A stretch of 64,000 nt of DNA from Intestinibaculum porci (GCF_003925875.1 NZ_AP019309.1:620001-684000), one strand, 5' to 3'. Positions 51,707 to 59,749 are shown, counted from the first letter of the stretch. Notes: generated from the sequence alone by a model not told the origin. Numbers and translations are program-made.

Positions 51707-53061
51707 TTAAGCTCTTTGAGTACTTTTCTAAATTGTAAGAAGAAGACAATACAAGTGGTTGTCATCGCTAAAATATCCGCTACCGGTTCTGCTGTATAGA
51801 CAGCGATCGCTTTGTTTGGTAAAAGATGGGGTAAAAGATAGATGAGCGGGATCAGTAAGATGAACTTACGTAAGACCGCTAAGAAGATGGAAGCTTTCGC
51901 ATTGCCGATCGACACAAAAGTCATCTGACAGGGAATCTGAATCCCCATGAGGATTAAGGCCCCGCAGTAAATACGTAAGATTGAAGCGGTATAATTCATT
52001 AACTGGGCATCGGAAGAGAAGAGACTGGCAAAGATTTTTGGGAAAGCCATAATCAGCAGCCAAAGAATACTGCTGTAAAACAGGCTGGCTTTTAATAGCT
52101 TAAAGAAACTTTCTTTCACGCGATCGCTATTACGCGCCCCAAAGTTATAACTGGTAATTGGCTGAGCGCCTTGGGCTAAACCTTGTAAAGGCAGGAGGGC
52201 AAACTGCATGATGGATGATAAAATCGTCATCGCGCCGACAGATAAATCGCCACCATATTTAAGCAGGGAAGAGTTAAAGCATAAGAGAATGATACTTTCA
52301 CTCGACTGCATCACGAAGGTGGAAGCGCCTAAGCCTAAACAGGGCAGAATGATTGAAGCCTCCGGCTTGAGGTACTTTGCTTTAATCTTGAAGATGGATT
52401 TCTTACTTCTTAAAAAGAGCACCACCCAAATACAGGAAAGACCCTGGGAAAGAATCGTCGCTAAAGCGGCGCCCTGGACACCCATATGAAAACCGAAGAT
52501 AAAAATCGGATCAAGAACAATGTTGGTAATGGCCCCAATTAAAACCGTGGCCATGCCTGTCGTCGCAAAGCCCTGCGCTGTGATAAAGGCATTTAAACCT
52601 AAAGTCAGTTCCACAAAGAGCGTCCCTAAGATATAAATCCGCATATAGCTCATGGCATAAGGCAAAGTGTTTTTGCTGGCACCAAAGAAGATCAGTAAAT
52701 CTTTGCCGGTAAATTTTAAAATGATCATCAGGGAAAGGGAAATGATGAACTGCAGGGTGATACAGTTACCGAGAATCTTTTCTGCTTCGTCGTAATCATT
52801 TTTGCCCATCGCAATCGAAGCTTTCGGCGCGCCGCCAGAGGCGACGAAGGCCGCAAAGGCGGTGACGATTAAAATAATGGGCATACAGACGCCTAAGCCG
52901 GTTAAAGCAAGGGCGCCGGTGTGCGGAATATGACCGATATATATACGATCGACAATGTTGTAAAGCATATTGACGACCTGGGCGATAACTGTCGGAATTG
53001 CCAGCTTAAGTAAGAGTTTGCCAATCGGCTCTGTACCTAAAAATGTTTTCTGATCATTCAT
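51694..53061 (-). CDS. MATE-family multidrug efflux protein
   Basis: 455 residues, twelve membrane helices in two MatE repeats. Typical phrases: AIPTVIAQVVNMLYNIVDRIYIG, ALALTGLGVCMPI, SGGAPKASIAMG, PLQGLAQGAQPITSYNFGARNSDRVKE. Exports organic cations or drugs with Na+ or H+ exchange. Start at ATG 53061 (- strand) with GGAGGGGTGA upstream, four bases after the marR stop, so it is the second gene of a marR-MATE operon. Confidence 0.9.
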   Translation of the reverse strand: MNDQKTFLGTEPIGKLLLKLAIPTVIAQVVNMLYNIVDRIYIGHIPHTGALALTGLGVCMPIILIVTAFAAFVASGGAPKASIAMGKNDYDEAEKILGNCITLQFIISLSLMIILKFTGKDLLIFFGASKNTLPYAMSYMRIYILGTLFVELTLGLNAFITAQGFATTGMATVLIGAITNIVLDPIFIFGFHMGVQGAALATILSQGLSCIWVVLFLRSKKSIFKIKAKYLKPEASIILPCLGLGASTFVMQSSESIILLCFNSSLLKYGGDLSVGAMTILSSIMQFALLPLQGLAQGAQPITSYNFGARNSDRVKESFFKLLKASLFYSSILWLLIMAFPKIFASLFSSDAQLMNYTASILRIYCGALILMGIQIPCQMTFVSIGNAKASIFLAVLRKFILLIPLIYLLPHLLPNKAIAVYTAEPVADILAMTTTCIVFFLQFRKVLKELKRDA

Positions 53062-53065
53062 ACGC

Positions 53066-53502
53066 TCACCCCTCCATGCCTTGTAAATTATCGACAATTT
53101 TTTCGATGCTTTGATGAAAGGCAGTTAATTCTTCCTCGCTCATCCCGGCAAAGGCATCGCTTAGAAACTGCTTTTGTAAGGCTTGTCCTTTTAATTTGAT
53201 GGGTGTGGCTTTGCTGGTTACACGCAAAGAAATCAGTCGCCGGTCAGCGTGGGATGTCTCTCTCGTCAAATAGCCGTCTTCGACCAGACGATCAATATGA
53301 ACTGAGACAATCCCTGATTTCATATGCAGAGAATCACAAATTTCTTTTGCCGACGCATGTTCTGGATTGTTGGCAAGAAACATCAGAATTTCTACGGCCT
53401 TTAAAGGAATGTGTAATTCTTTGCTTAAAGGCTTCATCGCTAAGGTATATTTTTCTAAGATCAGTTCAGTGAGTGCATGCACATCATAAGCTGTAAACAT
53501 AA
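53066..53502 (-). CDS. MarR-family transcriptional regulator
   Basis: 145 residues. The winged helix runs from IPLKAVEILMFLANNPEHASAKEICDSLHMKSGIVSVHIDRLVEDGYLTRETSHADRRLISLRVTSKATP, with the D-x-R-R wing motif. N- and C-terminal helices form the dimer. I start at ATG 53502 (GAGGAGG), not at the track's longer upstream possibility. A perfect palindrome over its own -10 region suggests autorepression together with the efflux gene. Confidence 0.9.
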
Positions 53503-53528
53503 GTATCCTCCTCGTTCTTATTCTAATT

Positions 53529-53568
53529 TTAGACAATCTAATTATAGAATGATGAGAAGAAAATGCAA
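53529..53568 (-). promoter_or_regulatory. marR promoter with palindromic operator
   Basis: On the - strand TTGCAT, 16-bp spacer, TATAAT (rc of 53541-53546). The perfect palindrome TTAGA-CAA-TCTAA (53529-53541) touches the -10 box and covers the start site, the usual place for a MarR autoregulatory site. Confidence 0.7.
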
Positions 53569-53570
53569 GC

Positions 53571-53597
53571 ACAAAAAAACGTCACCGAAGTGACGTT
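53571..53597 (-). terminator. Terminator of tRNA-Trp
   Basis: On the - strand AACGTCAC-TTCG-GTGACGTT followed by seven T (A run at 53573-53579). Confidence 0.88.
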
Positions 53598-53606
53598 ATC
53601 AACAAC

Positions 53607-53680
53607 TGGCAGGGGCTGCAGGAATCGAACCCGCATCAACGGTTTTGGAGACCGATGTTCTACCATTGGACCAAGCCCCT
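53607..53680 (-). tRNA. tRNA-Trp (CCA anticodon)
   Basis: 74 nt including an encoded CCA. Acceptor AGGGGCT / AGCCCCT, D arm with TGGTAGAACA, anticodon arm CGGTCTCCAAAACCG with CCA, and T loop GGTTCGATTCC. A terminator follows 9 bases downstream. Confidence 0.95.
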
Positions 53681-53784
53681 AGCTGACTGCTCGTTTATAA
53701 TATCATGACCTTATCAAAAATGCAATGACAAATTGAAAAAGTTTAACAGGCTTGTTAAACTTAATGAAGATGAGGAGGAAGAAT

Positions 53785-54153
53785 ATGCTGTTTGGAAAGA
53801 AAAAGGAGATTAAGAGTCTAGATATTAATGAAGGGTATCAACGCTTTTTAAAGGATGAACGGATTTTATTGCTGTGCGCTGATGAAGATTATATTTTCGA
53901 AAAGCGTCATCCCAAAGGGGCGCAGTGTTTGCCGCTGCGCATTATTGATCAGCAGGCCAAAGATCAGCTAGAGAGTCAGGATATTCTTTATCTGTATGCC
54001 AATAAGAAAGGAACTTCTTATGAAGCGGTTAAGAGATTAACCAAACAAGGCTTTGAGGCTTATGATTTAGGTTCCTTGGTTGCTTTTACGGGACCGGAAG
54101 AAGGCTTAGCAGTCAAAGGAAAACGCAGTAAACATAAGGATCACAACCACTAA
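53785..54153 (+). CDS. Rhodanese-like protein without catalytic cysteine
   Basis: 122 residues from ATG 53785 (GAGGAGG upstream). Rhodanese fold features: DINEGYQRFL, LLCADEDYIFEKRHPKGAQCLPLRII, then ILYLYANKKGTSYEAVKRLTKQGFEAYDLGSL. At the active-site loop, where C-x-x-G is usual, the text is YANKKGTS; the cysteine is missing. Probably a binding or regulatory rhodanese. The tail KGKRSKHKDHNH is basic/His-rich. Confidence 0.75.
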   Translation: MLFGKKKEIKSLDINEGYQRFLKDERILLLCADEDYIFEKRHPKGAQCLPLRIIDQQAKDQLESQDILYLYANKKGTSYEAVKRLTKQGFEAYDLGSLVAFTGPEEGLAVKGKRSKHKDHNH

Positions 54154-54251
54154 GAAATTTCTTAAAAATATTTCTATTTGCATATTTTGAAAAAATATGT
54201 GCTATAATGAAATTGTCGAAAAAATAAATTTTTTAAAAGGGAGGAATCATT

Positions 54252-54518
54252 ATGTCTCGATCTGCAAAAGTGATAATTACGAATCCTGTTGGCCTCTATG
54301 CAGCCCCAGCAGAAAAACTCGTTGATTTTGTCAAACAGTTTAATAGTGATATTTCATTAACTTATGCGGGAAGAACAGTTAACCTCAAATCCCTCATGGG
54401 TGTCGTTTCTTTAGGGATTCCTAAAAAAGCGGAAGTCGTGATCACGGCAGAAGGCTATGATGAAAACAAGGCTGTGCGTGAAATTCAGGATGAGATGCAT
54501 AAGTTAGAATTGATTTGA
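54252..54518 (+). CDS. Crh-like HPr paralogue (no PTS histidine, Ser46 kept)
   Basis: 88 residues, a full HPr fold. At the normal GLHARPA site the text is NPVGLYAAPAEKLV: Tyr replaces His15 and Ala replaces Arg17, so it cannot carry PTS phosphate. The regulatory site is intact (VNLKSLMGVVSLGIP, Ser46). Loss of His15 with Ser46 kept is how Bacillus Crh differs from HPr; Crh there has Gln. If HPr kinase phosphorylates Ser46, this protein would be a dedicated CcpA co-regulator. Own promoter with extended -10 (TGCTATAAT, 54200-54208) and a terminator. Confidence 0.85.
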   Translation: MSRSAKVIITNPVGLYAAPAEKLVDFVKQFNSDISLTYAGRTVNLKSLMGVVSLGIPKKAEVVITAEGYDENKAVREIQDEMHKLELI

Positions 54519-54524
54519 TGACTG

Positions 54525-54550
54525 ACAGCGCGAAGCGAAGCGCTGTTTTT
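54525..54550 (+). terminator. Terminator of the Crh-like gene
   Basis: Stem ACAGCGC / GCGCTGT with loop GAAGCGAA and a T run. Confidence 0.85.
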
Positions 54551-54586
54551 CTTTTTGTGTTACAATAAGGGGGGAGGAGAAGAGTT

Positions 54587-55366
54587 ATGGAAATATTTTG
54601 TTTTGATGTTGATGGCACGCTGCGCGATAATCGTGCCCACGAAGTCAGCGCCTCGACGCAGCGCACTCTCGCACAGCTGCACGGGGCGGGTCATAAATTA
54701 ATTGTCTCGACGGGACGAGGTCTCGATTCTCTGAAACGGACGCAGATTTTCGAGATTGCCCCATGGGACGGCTTTGTCATTAATAATGGCCAGCTGGTTT
54801 TAGATGGGAATTTAAATGTGCTAGAAGAACATGTCTTCGATCCCCAGAGCGTGATCGAGACAATCGCTATTGCTGATGCGTTAGGTTACGCGGTGACCCT
54901 TAAAAAGAAAGAACGGTTAATTACTAAAAAGCCAGATGAATATGTTTATACAACGCAAAAGTATTTTGGCAATGTGATTCCGCCAGTAGGCCGTTATAAC
55001 GGTCATGATGATGTCTATGCGATGTGCTTATTTGGCCCATTAGGCTATGATTATGAACCTTTTACCCACGTTAAAGGGGTGGATGTGGCACCAGGCATGT
55101 CAACGTATGCGGATGCGACGATTGCTGGGGTTTCCAAAGCGACTGGCAATAACGTCTTTGTGAAGAAATATGGCGCTGACGGCTATATCGCCTTTGGCGA
55201 TAGTCAGAATGATTTAAAAATGTTTGAAGGGGCGAAACTGAGTATCTGCATGGGGAATGGTGATCCCCTTACCAAAAAGGCCGCGAGCTATGTGACCGAT
55301 GATATTGATCATGATGGCATTGAAAAGGCTTGTTTACATTTTCACTTTATTAAGGAGGAAGAGTAA
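54587..55366 (+). CDS. HAD-superfamily phosphatase (Cof type)
   Basis: 259 residues. Motif I FCFDVDGTLRDN (nucleophile Asp), motif II IVSTGRGL, Lys in the middle cap region, and motif III/IV YIAFGDSQNDLKMFEGAKLSICMGNGD. The cap is the Cof/type IIB class. Acts on small phosphorylated metabolites such as sugar phosphates or flavins; substrate not evident. GGGAGGAG ribosome site. It overlaps the next gene by one base (TAATG), so it is translationally coupled with it and with the dipeptidase. Confidence 0.88.
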   Translation: MEIFCFDVDGTLRDNRAHEVSASTQRTLAQLHGAGHKLIVSTGRGLDSLKRTQIFEIAPWDGFVINNGQLVLDGNLNVLEEHVFDPQSVIETIAIADALGYAVTLKKKERLITKKPDEYVYTTQKYFGNVIPPVGRYNGHDDVYAMCLFGPLGYDYEPFTHVKGVDVAPGMSTYADATIAGVSKATGNNVFVKKYGADGYIAFGDSQNDLKMFEGAKLSICMGNGDPLTKKAASYVTDDIDHDGIEKACLHFHFIKEEE

Positions 55367-55620
55367 TGGATGTCAAGGAAGCGATCCGTTTAGGACATGA
55401 ATTAGATGTTTATTTAGATAGTGAAATGAGCGATGAAGAAAGCGGCTCATTAGATGATTTATGGCAGTCGATCTTCGATGTGCTGCAGCTAGGGGCTTAC
55501 GGCATTATTGAAGAAGATCCCAGCGAATTAAAAGCTGGCTTAGACTGGCTTTTAGCGAGTCAGCCATTAACGAAAGAGTATCAGGAAAAGAAGATACCTT
55601 TTATGGAGGAAATTCGATGA
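55366..55620 (+). CDS. Small acidic protein of unknown function
   Basis: 84 residues, very acidic N-terminal half (VYLDSEMSDEESGSLDDLWQ) with predicted helices; no signal or membrane segment. No family recognised. It is coupled upstream to the HAD gene and downstream to the dipeptidase gene (four-base overlap), so it is clearly a translated operon member. Confidence 0.65.
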   Translation: MDVKEAIRLGHELDVYLDSEMSDEESGSLDDLWQSIFDVLQLGAYGIIEEDPSELKAGLDWLLASQPLTKEYQEKKIPFMEEIR

Positions 55621-56582
55621 AAGTCTTTGATATGCACTGTGATACTTTAACTGAAATGACCAGACGTCTTGAGCAGGATCCGTCATTCTCTTTTGATGCT
55701 AATGATATGCATATTGATTTAGCGAAACTGAAACAAGGCGATTACGCTTTGCAGAATTTTGCCGTCTTTACGTATTTAAAGGATTCCGAAAATCCGATGT
55801 ATCACATGTTAAAAAATGTCGATACCTTTTATCGCTTGATGGACTCGTATGAGCTATTATCTCCGGTGACAACTTATAACGAGATCCTCAGCAACATGAA
55901 AGAAGGAAAAATCTCCTGTATGTTAACGATTGAAGAAGGCGCTGTTTTCAATCACGATTTAGCTTTATTAAGAGATTATTACCGTTTAGGCGTGCGGATG
56001 GCGGCCTTAAGCTGGAATTTCCCTAATGGTATTACCCATCCTAACTTTAGTGAGGGAGATGGCTATCATACCTATGATGATGTTCATGGCCTGACTGATT
56101 TTGGAAAAGCCTGCGTTAAGGAAATGGAGCGATTAGGGATGATCATCGATGTATCCCATATGAGTGATCGCTGCTTTTACGACGTGTATGAATTAACTGA
56201 AAAACCGTTTGTGGCTTCACATTCCAATGCCCGCGCCGTTACTGATCATGCCCGCAATATGAGTGATGATATGATTTTAAAATTAGCTAGCCGCGGCGGC
56301 GTAATGGGCATCAACTATTCCTCTCATTTCTTAAATGAGAGCGGCCAGGCGGATGTTTCTGATTTAGTGCGTCATATCACTTATATTCGCGATTTAGCCG
56401 GTATTGATGTGATTGGCTTAGGCAGTGACTTTGATGGGATCACCTCAGGCGGCCTGCCAGATGCGAGCGCTTTGCCAAGACTTGCGAAGGCGCTGCGTCA
56501 GGTGCATTTTAGCGACGAGGACATTGAAAAGATTTTCTATAAGAATGTTTTGCGTGTCTACAAAGATGTCCTTAAAAAGTAG
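55617..56582 (+). CDS. Membrane dipeptidase, peptidase family M19
   Basis: 321 residues. Zinc motifs of renal-dipeptidase type: FDMHCDTLTEM (HxD), LTIEEGAVF (Glu), IIDVSHMSDRCFYDVYELTEKPFVASHSNARAV (two His), IGLGSDFDG (Asp). Cleaves dipeptides, often with D-residues at the C-terminal side; peptidoglycan or peptide recycling is plausible. No signal peptide. Third gene of the HAD-acidic protein-dipeptidase operon. Confidence 0.9.
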   Translation: MKVFDMHCDTLTEMTRRLEQDPSFSFDANDMHIDLAKLKQGDYALQNFAVFTYLKDSENPMYHMLKNVDTFYRLMDSYELLSPVTTYNEILSNMKEGKISCMLTIEEGAVFNHDLALLRDYYRLGVRMAALSWNFPNGITHPNFSEGDGYHTYDDVHGLTDFGKACVKEMERLGMIIDVSHMSDRCFYDVYELTEKPFVASHSNARAVTDHARNMSDDMILKLASRGGVMGINYSSHFLNESGQADVSDLVRHITYIRDLAGIDVIGLGSDFDGITSGGLPDASALPRLAKALRQVHFSDEDIEKIFYKNVLRVYKDVLKK

Positions 56583-56656
56583 AGATTTCCAAAATTTGAA
56601 AGTATGAATCGCTTTTTTCCGTTGCATAATGTGTGGACGCGTTTTATAATCGCCTT

Positions 56657-56795
56657 GTAGTGATCGCTTGCACTCATAATAATATGTGCAAGCAACAGTG
56701 TGTCACTGCAGTATAGACTTAGTGAGGGTCTATATAATATGGGGCAGGATTTCCAGGAAAAGAATGGTGGACTTATTCTGGAAATCCATTTTTTT
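56657..56795 (+). ncRNA. Candidate small RNA, ~139 nt, with strong promoter and terminator
   Basis: Promoter TTGCAT (56622-56627), 17-bp spacer, TATAAT (56645-56650). Structured elements: GCTTGCAC / GTGCAAGC (56666-56693), CAGTG-TGT-CACTG (56696-56708), TATAGAC / GTCTATA (56712-56734), and terminator GGATTTCCAG / CTGGAAATCC (56747-56787) with seven T. The 5' end GTAGTGA can instead pair with TCACTGC (56703-56709), an alternative fold. No ORF with a ribosome site. It does not match the 6S, tmRNA or SRP consensus I know. Confidence 0.65.
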
Positions 56796-56867
56796 ATGCT
56801 CATGTGACCATGTTATGACCACATATGTTTATCATCACCATGTAAGTAAAAAGGAAACTTTGCACCG

Positions 56868-56897
56868 GAGCTGCTTAGGCAGCTCTTTTGTTTTTTG
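56868..56897 (+). terminator. Second terminator before the lysozyme gene
   Basis: Stem GAGCTGC-TTAG-GCAGCTC then TTTTGTTTTTT. The 70 bases between this and the sRNA terminator hold no gene I can support, so it may back up the first terminator or end a short RNA. Confidence 0.75.
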
Positions 56898-56944
56898 TAG
56901 TCAGAACGCTTTCTCTTTTGTATAATAAGAAGTAGGTGATGCAA

Positions 56945-57913
56945 ATGAAAAAGAAACTGATTTATAGCGGGGTGATTGCCCTTGTTGTCGCTGGTTTAAT
57001 TGTGGCGGGCATTCATATCTTTGGCCCCGTTAAAAAGAATAAACTCTTAGATCCCGTGACCTTAAAAGTGGGGACGATGTATTCCGGTAAGAAGCTGATG
57101 GCTGATCTCGCCTTTACCAATATGTCTTTTTCTACTCATGATGAAAAGATTGCACAGGTGTCCTATGGTACGATCAATGGGATGATTATGCCAATTGAAG
57201 AAGGCAGTACCAAAATTGTTTTAAAAGGGACTTATAAAAACGAAACCTATACGCGCGTTTTACCAGTGAAGGTGAAAAATGAGAGCGGCGTGAAAGTCGG
57301 CTGTGATATTTCTGCCTGGAATACGGCTTTTGATGCTGATAAAGTGAAAGATTATAATTTAGATTTTGTGATGTTAAGACTAGGGGTATCCAGTGATGTT
57401 GATCGCTTAAGCCGCTTAAAGGCCATCGCTTTAAAGAAAGCGGGGGTCGGAATGGGGGCTTACTGGTATTTAGCAAGTGAAGATCGGCAAAGCTTAGTCA
57501 GCGTGAAAGAAGCAGAAAAACAAGCTAAGATGTTTGTCCGTATGCTTAATAATATGGAAGGGCGAACGATGGAATATCCGGTTTTTCTCGACTTGGAATC
57601 AATGACCCTGATTCATCAGAAAGATGCCGTCGGCTATCTGGAAAAGATTGTCCAAAGTTTCGTTAGCATTTTACAAAAGGCCGGTTATAAGAATGTAGGC
57701 ATTTATGCCAATCGTAATTTCTTAGTCAACTATCTGACCTCTGATTACTACAAATCATTTGATAAAGTCTGGTATGCCCGCTATGGCTACGCCAAAAGCG
57801 GACCTTACAGCGATGGTTCACGCGCTTACTTATGGCAGACCGGTGATCATTATAAGAGCGCTGTGGTTGGTCATAAGCATTTGGATCTGGATTATATGTA
57901 TACTGCTCATTAA
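56945..57913 (+). CDS. GH25 lysozyme with N-terminal anchor and Big2-like domain
   Basis: 322 residues from ATG 56945 (AGGTGAT upstream). One uncleaved membrane helix (about 7-28), a Big2-like beta domain (LDPVTLKVGTM ... VLPVKVKN, about 38-118), then a GH25 muramidase domain: VGCDISAWNTAFDADKV, FVMLRLGVSS, GAYWYLAS, YPVFLDLESM (catalytic Asp/Glu), VGIYANRNFL, AYLWQTGD and LDLDYMY. It hydrolyses peptidoglycan at the cell surface, membrane-bound. Monocistronic, with promoter TATAAT at 56921 and its own terminator. Confidence 0.88.
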   Translation: MKKKLIYSGVIALVVAGLIVAGIHIFGPVKKNKLLDPVTLKVGTMYSGKKLMADLAFTNMSFSTHDEKIAQVSYGTINGMIMPIEEGSTKIVLKGTYKNETYTRVLPVKVKNESGVKVGCDISAWNTAFDADKVKDYNLDFVMLRLGVSSDVDRLSRLKAIALKKAGVGMGAYWYLASEDRQSLVSVKEAEKQAKMFVRMLNNMEGRTMEYPVFLDLESMTLIHQKDAVGYLEKIVQSFVSILQKAGYKNVGIYANRNFLVNYLTSDYYKSFDKVWYARYGYAKSGPYSDGSRAYLWQTGDHYKSAVVGHKHLDLDYMYTAH

Positions 57914-57935
57914 ACTGTCGTCTGACAGTTTTTTG
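57912..57935 (+). terminator. Terminator of the lysozyme gene
   Basis: Stem AAACTGTC-GTCT-GACAGTTT with T run; it overlaps the stop codon. Confidence 0.88.
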
Positions 57936-58015
57936 AATTGATGAAGAAAACTTTTGCATTGTCTGGGAATTCTTATTATCATGAAATTAACGGAATAATT
58001 TAAAAGAACGATGAT

Positions 58016-58089
58016 ATTTTATGTGTCACATAAAATAAATAAAAATAAAATTAATTGTTGTTGTGTGACAGTAAAATTGATGGTACAAT
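58016..58089 (+). promoter_or_regulatory. Promoter and 21-bp palindrome upstream of the transglutaminase gene
   Basis: Positions 58016-58036 form a perfect palindrome, 10-base arms ATTTTATGTG / CACATAAAAT around one T. A related half, TGTGTGACA (58062-58070), overlaps the -35 TTGTGT, with the extended -10 TGGTACAAT at 58081-58089. The symmetric TGTG-T-CACA core suggests a dimeric regulator of Crp/Fnr-like spacing or similar. This is pattern only. Confidence 0.5.
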
Positions 58090-58112
58090 GTGGTTGAAAG
58101 GAAGGGTGACTT

Positions 58113-59183
58113 ATGAAGGATTTGGGTCGCTACTTAAACAAATTCATAACCGCCGCGCTGATCTGTTTGGCAGTGATCGTGACTTCTGTCTATGATGGAC
58201 ATTTTAATACAGAAGCGAAAATCACTTACATTAAGACCCTGAAGATTGCGCGTGGCAATTCTTACAAACTGACAATTAAAGGGAAAAAGGGTAAGATCAA
58301 ATGGTCTACCAATAAGAAAAAGGTGGCTACGGTCAGCCGTGGCGGGAAGGTCACCGCTAAGGCGAAAGGTACTGCGAAAGTGACAGGTAAACTCGCCAAC
58401 AAAAAATACATTACGACGGTTACTGTCTATAATGGCGCTTCTTCTAGCGGTAACGTCCGTCTGACAGATGTCAGCAGCGGCAGCGGGGATAGTGTTACGA
58501 TTAACGGCGACAGCGCCTCAGCTTTAACGCAGTTAGGACAGGCGATTGCCAATCGTGATACAACGATTACCGTGGCCTTAAATGAAACCGCATCAGCGGG
58601 GCAGTTAACGTCTCAGTTATTTGGTGTTTCGAATAACTACGTCAATGATTATGATTATTTCTCATTGCGTTCTTATTCTTATTCTGCCACAACATCGGAT
58701 ACGACAACGATTACTTATAATATCAGCTACCGTATTACGAAGAGTTATAACGATGCTTTTAAATCACGTTTAAAGAGTACGATGGCCTCATTACATTTAT
58801 CAGGCTCTCATCGTGATAAGATCAAAAAGATTCATGATTACATCGTCAATCATACCGATTATGTTGATGGCGGCTATACTGCTTATAATGCTTTAATTGA
58901 TGGTGGTGCTGTCTGTGAAGGCTATGCCTTATTATTCTATGAAATGTGTCAGGAAGCCGGTATTGACTGCCGCGTTGTCAGCGGGACGGCTTATGGTTCA
59001 CGTGGGGAAGGGAACCATGCCTGGAATGTCGTTAAAGATGGTGATACCTGGTATAATATGGATGTGACTTGGGATGATACGACTGATTCGATGAATTATT
59101 TCATGAAATCGAATAGTGCTTTCCCTAAACATTATCCAGATAGTCGTTCTAATACTTTCCTGAATGGCTTAAATCGTGCTTAA
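58113..59183 (+). CDS. Exported Big2 / transglutaminase-like protein
   Basis: 356 residues. N-terminal hydrophobic segment (about 12-30), a Big2 Ig-like domain (about 38-110; ITYIKTLKIARGNSYKLTIKG ... WSTNKKKVATVSRGGKVTAKAKG), a variable linker, and a transglutaminase-like domain (about 240-350). The triad is visible: Cys in GGAVCEGYALLFYEM, His in EGNHAWNVVKDGD, Asp in YNMDVTWDD. Such proteins cleave or cross-link wall-associated peptides; activity here is inferred. AAGGAAGGGTG ribosome site. Confidence 0.85.
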   Translation: MKDLGRYLNKFITAALICLAVIVTSVYDGHFNTEAKITYIKTLKIARGNSYKLTIKGKKGKIKWSTNKKKVATVSRGGKVTAKAKGTAKVTGKLANKKYITTVTVYNGASSSGNVRLTDVSSGSGDSVTINGDSASALTQLGQAIANRDTTITVALNETASAGQLTSQLFGVSNNYVNDYDYFSLRSYSYSATTSDTTTITYNISYRITKSYNDAFKSRLKSTMASLHLSGSHRDKIKKIHDYIVNHTDYVDGGYTAYNALIDGGAVCEGYALLFYEMCQEAGIDCRVVSGTAYGSRGEGNHAWNVVKDGDTWYNMDVTWDDTTDSMNYFMKSNSAFPKHYPDSRSNTFLNGLNRA

Positions 59184-59209
59184 AAAAAGATGCTGAGGCA
59201 TCTTTTTTT
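59182..59209 (+). terminator. Terminator of the transglutaminase gene
   Basis: Stem AAAAAAAGATGC-TGAG-GCATCTTTTTTT; it starts in the stop codon. Confidence 0.85.
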
Positions 59210-59272
59210 GTTGGAACAATTTTAAAATACGGTAAAACCCTGTATAATGAAGGGTAAAAGGAGTGAGAAAAG

Positions 59273-59464
59273 ATGAATGTGAAAGATGCTTTGGAGGCGC
59301 TGCAGAATGCTCCTCCGGTGAAAATGGTTCGCTTTTGCGAAAAAGGTATTCGCTATGTTGTGTTACGAGAGGATGATTATCAAGCTCTTGTTAAGCAAGC
59401 GAAAGCTTATGAAGAATGTCTGGAAGAACTGCTCGTTTTAAAATCTGTTAGCCTGGAAAAATAA
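59273..59464 (+). CDS. Small Phd-antitoxin-like protein
   Basis: 63 residues. The pattern VKMVRFCEKGIRYVVLREDDYQALVKQAKAYEECLEELL resembles the strand-helix core of Phd/YefM antitoxins (xVRxxxxGKxVAVLxxxDYExL), shorter than most. No toxin gene is adjacent; the next gene is convergent and membrane-bound. Function therefore open. It has GGAG before the ATG and terminator at the stop. Confidence 0.6.
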   Translation: MNVKDALEALQNAPPVKMVRFCEKGIRYVVLREDDYQALVKQAKAYEECLEELLVLKSVSLEK

Positions 59465-59490
59465 AAAATGCCTAAAACAGGCATTTTTTT
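59463..59490. terminator. Bidirectional terminator between convergent genes
   Basis: Stem AAAAAATGCCT / AGGCATTTTTT with loop AAAAC; T runs on both strands. Confidence 0.85.
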
Positions 59491-59749
59491 AATGATCAAA
59501 GATATTGACATAATAGGCAATGATACACTGGGCAATAAAGATCGCAGGCATCCCATAAACAAAATACCAGTGTTTGGTTTTATGGCGGAAGCGATACATT
59601 CCGGCGATGCAGCCCAAACTGCCGCCTAGCAGCGCGGCGAGAAAGAGCGTCTTTTCAGGAATGCGCCACTGGTGGCGGATGGCTTTCTGCTTGTCGACGT
59701 AAAAGAGAACATAACCGATGATGTTAATAATAACAAGGTAGTAAATCAT
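59489..59749 (-). CDS. DUF1294 membrane protein
   Basis: 86 residues with two to three hydrophobic helices. Family phrases: YVDKQKAIRHQWRIPEKTLFLAALLGGSLGCIAGMYRFRHKTKHWYFVYG. Function unknown in the literature I know. Four-base overlap with the upstream gene. Confidence 0.82.
   Translation of the reverse strand: MIYYLVIINIIGYVLFYVDKQKAIRHQWRIPEKTLFLAALLGGSLGCIAGMYRFRHKTKHWYFVYGMPAIFIAQCIIAYYVNIFDH

Noticed and set aside
56686-56925. Short ORF with a His run (YHHHV) near 56837-56850 as a second His leader
   Set aside because: No ribosome site, it crosses two terminators, and the next gene is a lysozyme with its own promoter.
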